The translations under genes were made by a program, and so were the position numbers. From Vicinamibacteraceae bacterium (GTDB lineage Bacteria > Acidobacteriota > Thermoanaerobaculia > Multivoradales > Multivoraceae): a stretch of 41,248 nucleotides of DNA. The notes below the pieces were generated by a model. It made no database searches. It was not told the DNA's origin and worked only from the letters and a program-made list of their open reading frames with translations. The number at the start of each line of letters is the position of its first letter. The first letter of the stretch is position 1. The stretch is taken from positions 1-41,248 of the forward strand of contig JAAXHG010000200.1 in the NCBI GenBank assembly GCA_012270995.1, written 5' to 3'. This document shows positions 8,591-17,554 of the stretch, one piece after another.

Positions 8591-9364
8591 GGCATCTACG
8601 ACGTCCACGTCCATCCCGTCCTCGGCGGCACCGAGGTGCTGCTCCAGTGCCTGTTCCCGCCCACCGCCGGACGGGCGGAGATCGAGGAGACGTTGTCGGC
8701 CTGCGTGGCCGCCGATCCCGCCGCGGCCTGGATCGAGGGCGGGCGCTGGACGAGCAACTTCTTCGTCGAGCACGACATCGGCTCGCCGCGGGAGTGGCTG
8801 GACCGGTTCTCCGGCGACGTGGCGATCAGCCTGGCGGACGACACCTGCCACAACCGCTGGGTGAACAGCAGGGCGCTCGAACTCGTCGGCATCGACAGCG
8901 GCACGGTCGTCGAGGGCGACGAGGTCGTGCTGGACGAGGCGACCGGCGAGCCGAACGGCCTGCTGCTCGAAGCGGCGATGTACCCGGTGTTCCAGGCGAT
9001 CCCCGACAAGACGGCGGAGCAGTTCCTGCGCGCCGCCCGCGAATCGATCCGGACGGCGAACCGCTTCGGCATCAACCCCTGGCCCGGCATGGAGGCGCTG
9101 GTCACCCGCGCCGACCCCTGGGGCGGGTATCCAGGAACCCTGGCGCCGGAGCAGGCCGTGAGTCTGGAAGAAGCGATCGAGCTCTACACGCTCGCGGGCG
9201 CCCGACTGCTCGGCGTCGAGTCGCGGGCGGGAACGATCGCCGCCGGCAAGTCCGCGGAGTTGATCGTCCTCGACCGCAACCTCTTCGACGTGCCGATCGA
9301 GGATGTCAGCGACACGTGTGTCGAAATGACTGTCTACGCAGGAGCGATTGTCCATGAGAAGTAG
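8591..9364 (+). pseudogene. Internally deleted YtcJ-type amidohydrolase
   Basis: The frame continues without a stop from the S9 remnant at about 8590 into GIYDVHVHPVLGG, the HxH metal motif that opens the barrel of YtcJ-like amidohydrolases. After AAWIEGGRWT, TCHNRWVNSRALELVGI and EPNGLLLEAAMYP, the sequence passes at about RTANRFGIN directly to GTLAPEQAVSLEEAIELYT and AGTIAAGKSAELIVLDRNLF, the family's C-terminal segment. Roughly 200 central residues, with the remaining metal ligands, are absent, as are the residues before the HxH. The open frame 8294-9364 (356 codons) could be translated as an S9-tail/amidohydrolase chimera but should be inactive. Stop at 9362-9364. Confidence 0.8.
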
Positions 9365-9571
9365 GAGTCTTCGGGGCGAGGATCGTCGCCGGCCTCCGGC
9401 CGGCGGCTGCATCTTTCGGGCTGCGCCGCTCCGCAGCTTCGCCCGTAAGCGGACCAGAACCTGGCTGGCGAGTCCCCGCGCCAGCCGCGTCACAGTCCGA
9501 GCGCCCGTCTGCGGGCGGTCGGATTTCAGGTCCGCGCACCCAGAGCACGGGCGTCGGCCCGGCGATGCTCT
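9365..9571. other. Intergenic gap between convergent genes
   Basis: No coding sequence was recognised in this 207-nt space between the 3' ends of the amidohydrolase remnant and the FG-GAP gene. It holds a perfect hairpin (9387-9405) and further GC-rich inverted segments such as GCTGCGCCGCTCCGCAGC, which could fold but lack a T-tract, so I do not call a terminator. Confidence 0.5.
9387..9405. repeat. REP-like GC hairpin, copy b
   Basis: A perfect 8-bp inverted repeat CGCCGGCC/GGCCGGCG with a TCC loop, sharing the GCCGGCCT...GGCCGGC core. It lies between two converging 3' ends, the classical position of REP elements. Confidence 0.6.
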
Positions 9572-11401
9572 CTACTGCAGGCGACCTGCCTGCTCCACCA
9601 CCAGCAACTGGTCGGCGGCGACCTTCTCTCGCTCCGTCGTCGAGCCGTTCGGCCAGGTCACGACGACCGAGTCGACCGTGGCGGCGTCGCCCAGGCCGAA
9701 GTGCTGGCGGAAGTCGTCCTGGGACAGGTAGCTGGTGCCGCTGCGGATGTTGCGGATCTGGCTGCGCCCTCCCGCCTTGACCTCGATCACCGCGCCGATC
9801 GCGTCGGTGTTCCTCCCGGCCCCGACCAGCCGCACCTGCAGCCAGCGGCCGCCGCCGGCCTCGTTGCGCAGCACCATCGGCGAGCCGTCGAGGTCGTTGA
9901 TCACCAGGTCCACCCGGCCGTCGTTGTCGTAGTCGCCCATCGCCAGACCGCGGCTGACCGTCTGTTCGAGGAAGGCCGGACCCCCTCGCTCGGCCACTTC
10001 TTCGAAGGTGCCGTCGCCCAGGTTGCGGTAGAGGAGCTTGCGCTGGCGGTAGCCGGCCGAGGCGCCGAGCCGGGCGCCGTCGAGTTGGGGATAGACGTGG
10101 CCGTTCACCACCACGAGGTCCTCCCAGCCGTCGTTGTCGTAGTCGAAGAACGCGGTTCCCCAGCCGACGTAGGGCAGGCTCGCCGGCGCGGTTCTCGAGC
10201 GGAACGAGACGTCGCTCAGGAAGTCGCCCTCGTTGCGGTACAGCGCGTTGTACTCCTCGGCGAAGTTGGAGACGAAAAGGCTCAGCCGGCCGCTGCCGTC
10301 GTAGTCGCCGACCGCGACGCCCATTCCTCCCTGCTCGCCGCCGTCCTCGCTCACCGCGACGCCCATGAAGAATCCCGACTCTTCGAAGGTGCCGTCCTTC
10401 CGGTTCATGTAGAGGTAGTTGGGCGTCGAGTCGTTGGCGACGTAGAGGTCGAGCCAGCCGTCGCCGTCCATGTCGACCCAGGCGATGCCGAGCCCGAAGT
10501 ACCCGTCCGGGTCGCGAACCCCCGCCTCCTCGCCGACCTCGGTGAAGGCGCCGTTCGCTTCCTGGCGGAACAGGAGGTCGGAGGTGCCCTGCAGGCCGCG
10601 AGGTCCGCACTGGACGGAGACGCCGCGGTACTGGCACGTCTTGTCGCTGCCGAACTCCGGCAGGTTGTCGAGATCGAACTCGACGTACCGGCTCACGAAC
10701 AGGTCGAGATCCCCGTCGCGGTCGTAGTCGGCGAAGCCGCAGCCCGTCGACCAGCCGGAGGCCGCGACGCCAAGCTCCGGCGCCACGTCGGTGAACGTGT
10801 TCTCGCCCGAGTTGCGATAAAGCCGGTTCCGGCCGATCCCGGTCACGTAGAGATCCCGCCAGCCGTCGCCGTCGACATCGGCGATGCACGTGCCCATTCC
10901 CCAGCCGGGATGGGCAACCCCGGCCTCGGCGGCGACATCGCGAAACGTACCGTCGCCCAGGTTGCGGTAGAGGGCGCTGTGCGACGACTCCGGGGCGTTC
11001 GCCGTATCGACCGTCAAGGAGTTGACGAAGTAGATGTCGAGCAGGCCGTCACGGTCGTAGTCGAAGAGCCCGACGCCGCCGCTCATCGACTCGACGATGT
11101 ACTTCTTCTCGGGCGCCGAGTTGTGGCGGAACGCGATGCCGGTGGACTCGGTGATGTCGCGAAACAGGGGCGCCTCTGCTTCGCTCTGTGCCGCCGCCAG
11201 CGCAGGTGGCCACAACAGCAGCGCGGCCAGCACCGGCCGCGCGGCCAGCGCCGACAGTGCGGATCGCCAGGCCGCCGGGCAGCCACTTCGCGTCGGATGC
11301 GGGCAGGATGTCGGCGTTCCCGCGGGCGATGCGTCAGACCGTGCGTCTGCCGGGGTTCGCCGCTTCGGGGCAATTGCAGGGCGGCGATCGACCCCGGTCA
11401 C
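9572..11401 (-). CDS. FG-GAP repeat, ASPIC/UnbV (CRTAC1-like) secreted protein
   Basis: The 609-residue protein has a long N-terminus with a hydrophobic stretch ([17 protein letters not shown]) around residues 56-72. Repeated FG-GAP calcium-binding blades follow, for example [60 protein letters not shown] and [15 protein letters not shown]. It closes with an ASPIC/UnbV domain, including [13 protein letters not shown]. It is probably a secreted or surface beta-propeller; no enzymatic role is known. The start is GTG at 11401, overlapping the upstream TPR gene's TGA as GTGA, which supports translational coupling, although a later start nearer the hydrophobic segment is possible. Last gene of the LacI-MFS-VWFA-TPR-TPR run. 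Confidence 0.85.
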   Translation of the reverse strand: MTGVDRRPAIAPKRRTPADARSDASPAGTPTSCPHPTRSGCPAAWRSALSALAARPVLAALLLWPPALAAAQSEAEAPLFRDITESTGIAFRHNSAPEKKYIVESMSGGVGLFDYDRDGLLDIYFVNSLTVDTANAPESSHSALYRNLGDGTFRDVAAEAGVAHPGWGMGTCIADVDGDGWRDLYVTGIGRNRLYRNSGENTFTDVAPELGVAASGWSTGCGFADYDRDGDLDLFVSRYVEFDLDNLPEFGSDKTCQYRGVSVQCGPRGLQGTSDLLFRQEANGAFTEVGEEAGVRDPDGYFGLGIAWVDMDGDGWLDLYVANDSTPNYLYMNRKDGTFEESGFFMGVAVSEDGGEQGGMGVAVGDYDGSGRLSLFVSNFAEEYNALYRNEGDFLSDVSFRSRTAPASLPYVGWGTAFFDYDNDGWEDLVVVNGHVYPQLDGARLGASAGYRQRKLLYRNLGDGTFEEVAERGGPAFLEQTVSRGLAMGDYDNDGRVDLVINDLDGSPMVLRNEAGGGRWLQVRLVGAGRNTDAIGAVIEVKAGGRSQIRNIRSGTSYLSQDDFRQHFGLGDAATVDSVVVTWPNGSTTEREKVAADQLLVVEQAGRLQ

Positions 11402-12279
11402 GGAACCGCTCTCGACTCGAGCGCCGGCATGGTTCGCAGACGCCGGGTGCTCTGTTCGACAGCGGCCTGAGCCTCCCGGGAGAGCCGCAAGTGGCGCTCG
11501 GCTCCCTCGCGGTCGCCGAGGCGGGCCAGGGCGAGGCTGAGCTGGTAGTGCCCCTTGACCGACTCGGGCTCGGCGGCGACCGCGCGCGTGAGCGCTTCCC
11601 GAGCTTCCTCGAAGCGTCCTTCCTTCAGACTCGACGCCCCGACCGTCACCAATGCCGTCGGGTGATCGGGGTTGACCGCGAGAGCCCGACCCGCGAGTCG
11701 GGTCGCTTCGGCAAGCAGGCCAAGACCTTCGGCGGTCTCCGACATCGCGGCCAGCCCCTCCACGTTGTCGGGTTCCAGCCGCAGCGCGGTGGACAACGCC
11801 TCCCGGGCCTCGTCGAACCGGTTCAGCCGGTTCAGCGCCAGGCCGAGGGCAACGTGAGTCAGCACACGGCCGGGGTCGAGGGCGGCCGCATCGTGGAGCG
11901 TCGCAACGGCGTCCGACATCTCCCCGACTTGCATGCGGGCGACACCAAGCAGGTAGGCGTACTCCGTCTCCCGAGGGTGCATCCGCGTCAGAGGCTCGAG
12001 CGCCAGGATCGCCTGGATCGGATTGCCCCGGCCGAGAGAGAAACGGGCGTAGGCGTTCAGGACTTCCTCGGAGTTGGGCGCCAGCGAGACTGCCTCACCG
12101 AGCGTCTCGGCTGCCGCGGCGATCTCGTTCCGCGAGGCGAGAGAGCGGGCTTGGTCGAGCAACCCCCGGATCGACTCCGTTGTCGCGGATTCGGACTGGG
12201 CATGGAGACAGACCGGTGCGAGCAGCAGCGGGACCAGCGTCGCCCCGGGCAGGAGGCGCGCTTGCCCGCGCGCGCTCAC
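11398..12279 (-). CDS. Secreted TPR protein (293 aa)
   Basis: After a leader with hydrophobic core [17 protein letters not shown], the protein is a string of 34-residue TPR units: [71 protein letters not shown] and [15 protein letters not shown]. It should be periplasmic and act as a scaffold. Both junctions are 4-nt overlaps: ATGA with the large TPR gene before it and GTGA with the FG-GAP gene after it, so the three are very likely made together in fixed ratio. Confidence 0.85.
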   Translation of the reverse strand: MSARGQARLLPGATLVPLLLAPVCLHAQSESATTESIRGLLDQARSLASRNEIAAAAETLGEAVSLAPNSEEVLNAYARFSLGRGNPIQAILALEPLTRMHPRETEYAYLLGVARMQVGEMSDAVATLHDAAALDPGRVLTHVALGLALNRLNRFDEAREALSTALRLEPDNVEGLAAMSETAEGLGLLAEATRLAGRALAVNPDHPTALVTVGASSLKEGRFEEAREALTRAVAAEPESVKGHYQLSLALARLGDREGAERHLRLSREAQAAVEQSTRRLRTMPALESRAVP

Positions 12280-14588
12280 TGTTCCGACCTTCCCTTGAGC
12301 GAGCGGAAGATCTCGAACTGCTTCCGCGCCTTTTCCCGGTCGCCTAGTTTCTGGTAGGCCTGACCAAGCTGGTTGCGGATGTTCGCATCCTCCGGCGCCA
12401 GTTCGGCTGCCGCCAGCAACTGCGCGGCCGCTTCGTCGGCGCGGCCCTCCTCCAGCAGGATCTTGCCGCGGAGATAGCGGGCGTCGGCATAGTCGGGCGA
12501 ACCGCCGAGAACGAGGTCGAGTTCGCGCAGCGCGGCCTGAGGCTGATTGTCGAGTTCGAGGATGGTCGCCAGGACGTAGCGCGACCGGTGGTCGGCGGGA
12601 TGGGAGGCCAGTTCCGCACGCAGCGCGGCACCGGCCTCCTCGAGACGCCCCTGGCGGAGATAGATGTTCCCGAGCGTGGCCTGCGCCTCGGCGACGCCGG
12701 GCCGAAGTTCGATCGCCCGTTCGAGGTGCTCCACCGCCGCGGCGAAGTCGCCTTCCTGCGCGGCCGCCTGGCCAAGCAGCACGTTGAGCTCCGGCCAGTC
12801 GCCGTGCTCCGCAAGCAGCCGGTCGAAGATCGGCTGCGCCTCGGCGATCCGGCCGCTCCGGACCAGGGCCAGGCCGTAGGCGTACTGCAGCGAGCGGTCC
12901 GAGGCCCGGCCCGGGTCGAGTGCCAGGAGTTCGGCCGCGCGGTTGTAGCTCTCCGCGTTCAGCCAGGCGAGAGCGAGCATTCGCCGCAGCGCCAGATTGT
13001 CCGACTGCTGCTCCAAGGCGGCGGACAAAGGCGACGTAGCCTCCAGGAACTGTCCGGCGTTGAAGCGGGCGACTCCGAGCGAGTACTGGACGCTCGGGAA
13101 GTCCGCATCGACCGAAGCCGCCTGTTCGAAGTGGTCGACCGCCCGGAAGAAGCGCCGGGACTGCGTCGCCATCACGCCGAGATTGAAGGAGGCCCGGGCC
13201 AAGATGGCCCGCACCGCCTCGAAGAGCCGCGCCCGATCCTCCGGCTCGAGACCGGACACCGCCGTGCCGGAAAGGCTTGCCGCAGCCAGCGTTGCCTCTT
13301 GCCCTTCCGTCCCGCGGCCGGCGAGGTAGTCCGCCAGACGGTCGCGAAGCCCCTCGGTCGAGGCGGCGGAGTAGTTCTCGGCGGCCTCGAAGTGGGGCTC
13401 GGCCTCCTCGCCCCTGCCCGACCTGCGAAGGGCCAGGGCGAGCTGGTAGTGGAGGCTTCCCATCTGGCCCGGATTGAGAAAGTCGGCCGGGCTGTCGGCG
13501 GCCAGACCGACGGCCTTCTCCAGCGTGTCGGCCGCTTCCCGCGAACGGTCAAGGCCGAGCAGGGCCTGACCCTTGAACAAGAGAGCATCGAGCCGGACGA
13601 GCTCCGGCAGCGCGGCCACTTCCAGGGGCGCCAGCGCCTCATCGAAACGCCGTGCCGCGACCAGGGCCATTCCCAGGTAAAGAGCATTGACGGGAGCATC
13701 GGCCGAGATGCGCCGCTCCTTCTCGAAGTTGGCGATGGCCGGCCCAACCGCGGCCAGGCCTTCGTCAAGGAGCTCAAGCAGCCCCAGGTGGTAGTGCGCC
13801 CGCGGTACTTCCGGATCCAGCTGGAGCGCGCGTTCCAGCGCCACGCGCCCCCGGTCGTAGTGGCCGAAGTCGCGGTATGTCCTTCCGATGAGCACCCAGG
13901 TCTGGGGAATCGGGCGCTCTTCCGCCAGCTTCTCGAAGAGCTCCGCGGCGGCCTCCGGCCGGTTGAGGCGCAGGTAGCCGCTGGCGAGAGCGAACTGGGT
14001 CTCGAGGTCGTCGGGGAACTCGATGAGGGAACGCTCCAATTGTTGCACGGCCAGTTCCGGCTTGCCGTCGGCCTGGAACGCCTGCGCCAGGAGCCTTACG
14101 GCTCGGCCGTCGCCCGCCCCGCGCGCGAGCAGACGCCGGAGATGATCGGCGGCGCCGACCGGATCTCCGCGTTCGAGCGCGAGTTCGGCGAGGGCGAGCA
14201 GTGGACGCCGCGCCTCAAGGGCCGAGACCAAGGCCCGCTCGTAGGCGGCCTCGGCTTCGGCGGGGGCGCCACCCGCGCGGTGCAGGTCGCCAAGCAGCAG
14301 CCAGCCTTCGAGCAGCGCCTCCCGGTACCAGCTCTCGGCCGCCTGCGGTTCGTCCCGGCGCAGCATGCTCTCGGCCTCCGCCAGGGCACGCCGCATGGCG
14401 GCGTCCGGCGGCTGCTCATCCTGCGACTGCGTCGCCGTCGGCAGCCCGGCGGCCAGGACCAGGCCGAGAGCGGTTGCGCGGAGCCGGCCTGACGGCCGGC
14501 GCGTTCTTCCGGCCGCCTTCGGCGCACGTTCACCGGCGGATGTGAGACGCCCGCCTACCGACCCGCGCAGCGACTGCCCCGAGACCAC
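12276..14588 (-). CDS. Large secreted TPR protein
   Basis: 770 codons filled with TPR units from about residue 75 to the end, for example AEAAYERALVSALEARR, DRGRVALERALQLDPEVP, VEHLERAIELRPGVAEAQ and EKARKQFEIFRS. The mature protein appears to follow a hydrophobic leader, ATALGLVLAAGLPTATQSQ. The roughly 40 residues before that are basic and coincide with a hairpin repeat (14483-14500), so the true start may be downstream of 14588. The gene begins 11 nt after the VWFA gene's stop and overlaps the next TPR gene by 4 nt. It is probably a protein-interaction scaffold of the VWFA-ASPIC module; the partner is unknown. Confidence 0.85.
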   Translation of the reverse strand: MVSGQSLRGSVGGRLTSAGERAPKAAGRTRRPSGRLRATALGLVLAAGLPTATQSQDEQPPDAAMRRALAEAESMLRRDEPQAAESWYREALLEGWLLLGDLHRAGGAPAEAEAAYERALVSALEARRPLLALAELALERGDPVGAADHLRRLLARGAGDGRAVRLLAQAFQADGKPELAVQQLERSLIEFPDDLETQFALASGYLRLNRPEAAAELFEKLAEERPIPQTWVLIGRTYRDFGHYDRGRVALERALQLDPEVPRAHYHLGLLELLDEGLAAVGPAIANFEKERRISADAPVNALYLGMALVAARRFDEALAPLEVAALPELVRLDALLFKGQALLGLDRSREAADTLEKAVGLAADSPADFLNPGQMGSLHYQLALALRRSGRGEEAEPHFEAAENYSAASTEGLRDRLADYLAGRGTEGQEATLAAASLSGTAVSGLEPEDRARLFEAVRAILARASFNLGVMATQSRRFFRAVDHFEQAASVDADFPSVQYSLGVARFNAGQFLEATSPLSAALEQQSDNLALRRMLALAWLNAESYNRAAELLALDPGRASDRSLQYAYGLALVRSGRIAEAQPIFDRLLAEHGDWPELNVLLGQAAAQEGDFAAAVEHLERAIELRPGVAEAQATLGNIYLRQGRLEEAGAALRAELASHPADHRSRYVLATILELDNQPQAALRELDLVLGGSPDYADARYLRGKILLEEGRADEAAAQLLAAAELAPEDANIRNQLGQAYQKLGDREKARKQFEIFRSLKGRSEQ
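14483..14500. repeat. REP-like GC hairpin, copy c
   Basis: GCCGGCC (14483-14489), TGAC, GGCCGGC (14494-14500): a 7-bp perfect stem. It lies in the N-terminal coding region of the large TPR ORF, where the encoded residues (RRPSGR) look like inserted non-domain sequence. Confidence 0.5.
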
Positions 14589-14599
14589 AGGCCAGGACC

Positions 14600-16351
14600 T
14601 CAGCGGTCGCCCTCGCCCACGGCCAAGGTGGTCGAGACGAACGCGGTCGCGTGCGTGGCGTCGTCCCGGACGCCGACCGCGACCATGTTGAGGCCATCGG
14701 GAATGTCGATGCTGAAGACCAGGTCGAGAAGACGCGTGTCGCGATCCGGCGGTGCTTCCACCTGGAAGGTCTTCTCGTCCCTGACCACCTTCGAGGTCTG
14801 GGCGTGCCGGCTGGCCACCTCGACCCTGATCTGCGCCATCTCCTTGTCCTCGAACGGGAGGAAGGCGACCCGCGCGGCCGGCACCATGACGTGGAGCGGC
14901 AGTCGCCGCTGGTCGCCGCCGGCCGCGCGAACGCGTCCCGCGCCCAGCCTGACACCGAGCGGATTCTCGACCAGGCCGAGATAGAGCGCACCGTCGAGCT
15001 GTTCGCTCATCCGCTGATCGGAACTCTTGTCGCGGTAGCCGCGGCGGTGACGAACCTGCAGGTTCCGGCCCCGGACCCGCACGCGGATCTGGTGCTCGCC
15101 GCGGTCGCCGCCGTGGGGCGGGCGGTACGCGAGAGAGTAGTAGCTCGCCATCTCGTTGGCGATCTGTTCGAGTTCGCCGTCGAACTGGTTGCGGTTGAAG
15201 ATGGCGCGGCCGCCGGTCTCGTCGGCGAGCACGGCCATCCCCCCGCGCTCGGCCTCACGGATCGAGCTGTTGAACGGGTTCGCTCCCAGGAAGTCGACCG
15301 ACGCCTGCTCGGCGGTACTCAGGAAGGAGGGGCGAAGGCCATTGGTCTGAAGCGCGTAGATCGTCACGCGGTTCGCGTTGGCGTGACGGGTGAGTTCGTG
15401 AAAGCCGGTGGACAGCTCCTCCACCGGCGACAGCGAGCGGAACCGGTCGCCGGCGGGGCACAGGCCGGTGATGAAGTCCTGCAAGTCCGAGCCGGGAGTC
15501 CGTTCGAGGGAGTCGCTGAAGTAGAGCAACGTCTTGACGCCTGGCAGCGCGGCCAGGAAGCGGACAGTCGTCGTCAGATGATCGAGCGTCGCGCCGATCC
15601 GGTCGCGGCCTATGCGAGCGTAGCTCTGGACCTCGGGCAGTGCCCTCCGTATGAACATGGGACAAGGCGCGGGCTCCGTCGTCCGGCGACCGCTACCCAT
15701 CGACGCCAGCTCCCTGGAGTCTTTCCAGAGCTGGTTCAGGTTCTGGACCGCGAGCCGCTTCGTCTGTTGCGACTGACCGCCCATTCCCGGCGAGGCCGCG
15801 ATGCGCTCAAGTGCCAGATCGAGGTCCTCTCGGCTGGACCCGAAGTAGGCCTCGGTGACGAGGTTGCGGTCCTGCCTGAAGATGAGAACCCGCTCCGCGG
15901 GAACCTTCTCCTCGTCGAGGAACGCCCGCAAATCCTCGACTACCTGCTTGCGGCTGGCCGGGCCGAGGTGGAGGTCGTCGAAGTAGAGAACGAGATGCGC
16001 TGGTTCCGCCGGGCCTGCGCCCGCGTCGGCCGGCTGGACGGTATCGGACGTCCGGTCGCCCGGCTCGGTGGCCGTCCGGGTGGCCACGGCATCGGTCACC
16101 TCGCTGAAGAACTCCACCGTGACCGGCCTTCCGTCCTCCCGGACGTCGAAGTCCTCCAGGCTCAGACCGCTAACGGGCCGGCCACGGTTGTCGCTGACCC
16201 AGACCTCGACGTTGACGAGCTGGACGTCGACGACCTCGCTGAAGGCGGGGCGATCAGCGTCCTGCGCCCGAGCCGGAGCGGCAACCGGCGTCAGCGTCGC
16301 GAGTCCTGTCGCCAGCGCCGGAACGAGAAAGTGCCGGTTCTTCGTAGTCAT
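14600..16351 (-). CDS. VWFA-related domain secreted protein (TIGR03436-like)
   Basis: The 583-residue protein has a signal peptide ending APARAQDA, then the acidobacterial VWFA-related pattern: VQLVNVEVWVSDNRGRPVSG, LSLEDFDVREDGRPV, LVLYFDDLHLGP, a RVLIFRQDR strand, LPGVKTLLYFSDSL, RVTIYALQTNGL, LADETGGRAIFNRNQ and YYSLAYRPPHGG. The usual MIDAS DxSxS is represented by the weaker FDDLHLG, so metal binding is uncertain. A C-terminal beta-rich region is rich in charged strands. It is the first secreted component of the TPR-TPR-ASPIC group and starts only 21 nt after the MFS stop, so it probably belongs to the LacI operon. Confidence 0.85.
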   Translation of the reverse strand: MTTKNRHFLVPALATGLATLTPVAAPARAQDADRPAFSEVVDVQLVNVEVWVSDNRGRPVSGLSLEDFDVREDGRPVTVEFFSEVTDAVATRTATEPGDRTSDTVQPADAGAGPAEPAHLVLYFDDLHLGPASRKQVVEDLRAFLDEEKVPAERVLIFRQDRNLVTEAYFGSSREDLDLALERIAASPGMGGQSQQTKRLAVQNLNQLWKDSRELASMGSGRRTTEPAPCPMFIRRALPEVQSYARIGRDRIGATLDHLTTTVRFLAALPGVKTLLYFSDSLERTPGSDLQDFITGLCPAGDRFRSLSPVEELSTGFHELTRHANANRVTIYALQTNGLRPSFLSTAEQASVDFLGANPFNSSIREAERGGMAVLADETGGRAIFNRNQFDGELEQIANEMASYYSLAYRPPHGGDRGEHQIRVRVRGRNLQVRHRRGYRDKSSDQRMSEQLDGALYLGLVENPLGVRLGAGRVRAAGGDQRRLPLHVMVPAARVAFLPFEDKEMAQIRVEVASRHAQTSKVVRDEKTFQVEAPPDRDTRLLDLVFSIDIPDGLNMVAVGVRDDATHATAFVSTTLAVGEGDR

Positions 16352-16372
16352 CGGGTCAGTCTACTTTCGCCG

Positions 16373-17554
16373 TCAGGCAGTTTGTGGTTGGACCGGGGCC
16401 GACAGGCGGCGCAGCAAGCCGAAGAGCAGGGCCAGGAGCGCCAGTCCCCCGATGGGAGCGACGAAACCGGCCGCCAGCCCGTCGGCGCCGCCGGCAAGCC
16501 GCCCGGTAAGCCAGGGCAGCACCGCGCCGCCCGCGCCGGCCAGGGCGAACACCCAGCCCGTGTTCCGGGAACGAGTGGCCGCGGTGAGATCGGCCAGAAA
16601 CGAGATCGTCAGCGGGAAGAGAGGCGCCAACCCCGCGCCCGTCGCGACCGCGGCAACCGCGAGGCCGGCTTGCGAGCCGCTCAGCAGGAGGCCGAGGAGG
16701 CCCCCGCCGGCCAGCACGACGCCGGCGCCGAAGAGCGCCGGCTCGGACACGCGGCGGAGCACCAGGGGCGTCGCCGCGCGACTTGCCAGAAGCGCGGCCC
16801 AGAAGCCCGATCCGATCCAGAGCGAAGTTGCCGAGCGCTCCGCCTGGAACTGGTCGGCGAGGCCGACCAGCCAGCCCCCCACCGAGTTCTCGATCCCGAC
16901 ATAGAGGAACATGATCGCGGCGACCGCGAAGAGTCCCGGCAACACTCCTCCCGGCCTTCCAGCCGGCGCCGAGGCCGGCGGCGCGGCGGTCTCGCCGCCG
17001 CTCCGGGTCGGGACCAGCGAGATCAGGACGAGCCCACCGGCGGCGGCCAAGACGAGGAGCACCGCATCGCTCGACATCCCCGGCGGCCGAACGGCAAACA
17101 GGAGGGGGCAGGCAACCGCGCCGGCGCCCCAAACCATGTTGAGAGATGAAAGCGCCGCGCCCCGGCGCCTCGGCTGCGAGTGGGCGACCCGGAGATTCGT
17201 GGCCGGAATCGCCATCCCGAGACCGAGACCGACGGCGGCCATCGGCGCCAGTGCCAAGGGCCAGGGCGCGAGGGACAGCGACACCAGGCCCGCCGCGATC
17301 AGTAGGTAGCCGAGCCGCAGGCTGAGGCCGAGCCCGTAGCTCGACAGCAGCGAACCGGTAGCGCTGGCGAGGAACTGAACAACGAAGAGCGCCCTCAACT
17401 CCTCGACCGGCAGGCGCCACTCCCGGGCCAGTTCCGGCAGCAACGGGCCGAGGAGCACGGTGACCACGCCGGTGATTAGGAACCCCCCGTAGAGCGGCAG
17501 CCAACCCGGCATGCCGCGGATCACGCCGGGCGCGATTCGAGGCGACTCAGGCAC
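16373..17554 (-). CDS. MFS transporter, sugar (FucP/GlcP-like)
   Basis: The 393-residue protein has about 12 hydrophobic segments in two halves separated by a polar linker (TRSGGETAAPPASAPAG). LGLGMAIPATNLRVA and the GLAPLFPLTISFLAD signature in the second half resemble fucose/glucose-type MFS permeases. It should import a monosaccharide or oligosaccharide across the inner membrane. Its ATG overlaps the 3' end of the LacI gene by eight bases, so regulator and transporter are coupled. The linker region carries a degenerate copy of the hairpin repeat. Substrate is not deducible; by context it is the sugar released by the GH3 enzyme. Confidence 0.8.
   Translation of the reverse strand: MPESPRIAPGVIRGMPGWLPLYGGFLITGVVTVLLGPLLPELAREWRLPVEELRALFVVQFLASATGSLLSSYGLGLSLRLGYLLIAAGLVSLSLAPWPLALAPMAAVGLGLGMAIPATNLRVAHSQPRRRGAALSSLNMVWGAGAVACPLLFAVRPPGMSSDAVLLVLAAAGGLVLISLVPTRSGGETAAPPASAPAGRPGGVLPGLFAVAAIMFLYVGIENSVGGWLVGLADQFQAERSATSLWIGSGFWAALLASRAATPLVLRRVSEPALFGAGVVLAGGGLLGLLLSGSQAGLAVAAVATGAGLAPLFPLTISFLADLTAATRSRNTGWVFALAGAGGAVLPWLTGRLAGGADGLAAGFVAPIGGLALLALLFGLLRRLSAPVQPQTA
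16950..16967. repeat. Degenerate REP-like hairpin, copy d
   Basis: CCCGGCCTTCCAGCCGGC matches the GCCGGCCT-nnn-GGCCGGC core with two changes. It lies in the codons for the polar inter-domain linker of the MFS protein, where an insertion would be tolerated. Could be chance in so GC-rich a gene. Confidence 0.3.

Noticed and set aside
8294..9364. A genuine bifunctional peptidase-amidohydrolase enzyme
   Set aside because: Both halves lack core catalytic segments (S9 serine elbow; most amidohydrolase metal ligands), so a deletion joint is simpler.
14651..17149. Very long plus-strand open frame (832 codons) opposite the VWFA and MFS genes
   Set aside because: Low-complexity Arg/Gly/Ala-rich translation with no family resemblance. 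It is an antisense shadow caused by high GC at third positions; the opposite strand encodes clear proteins.
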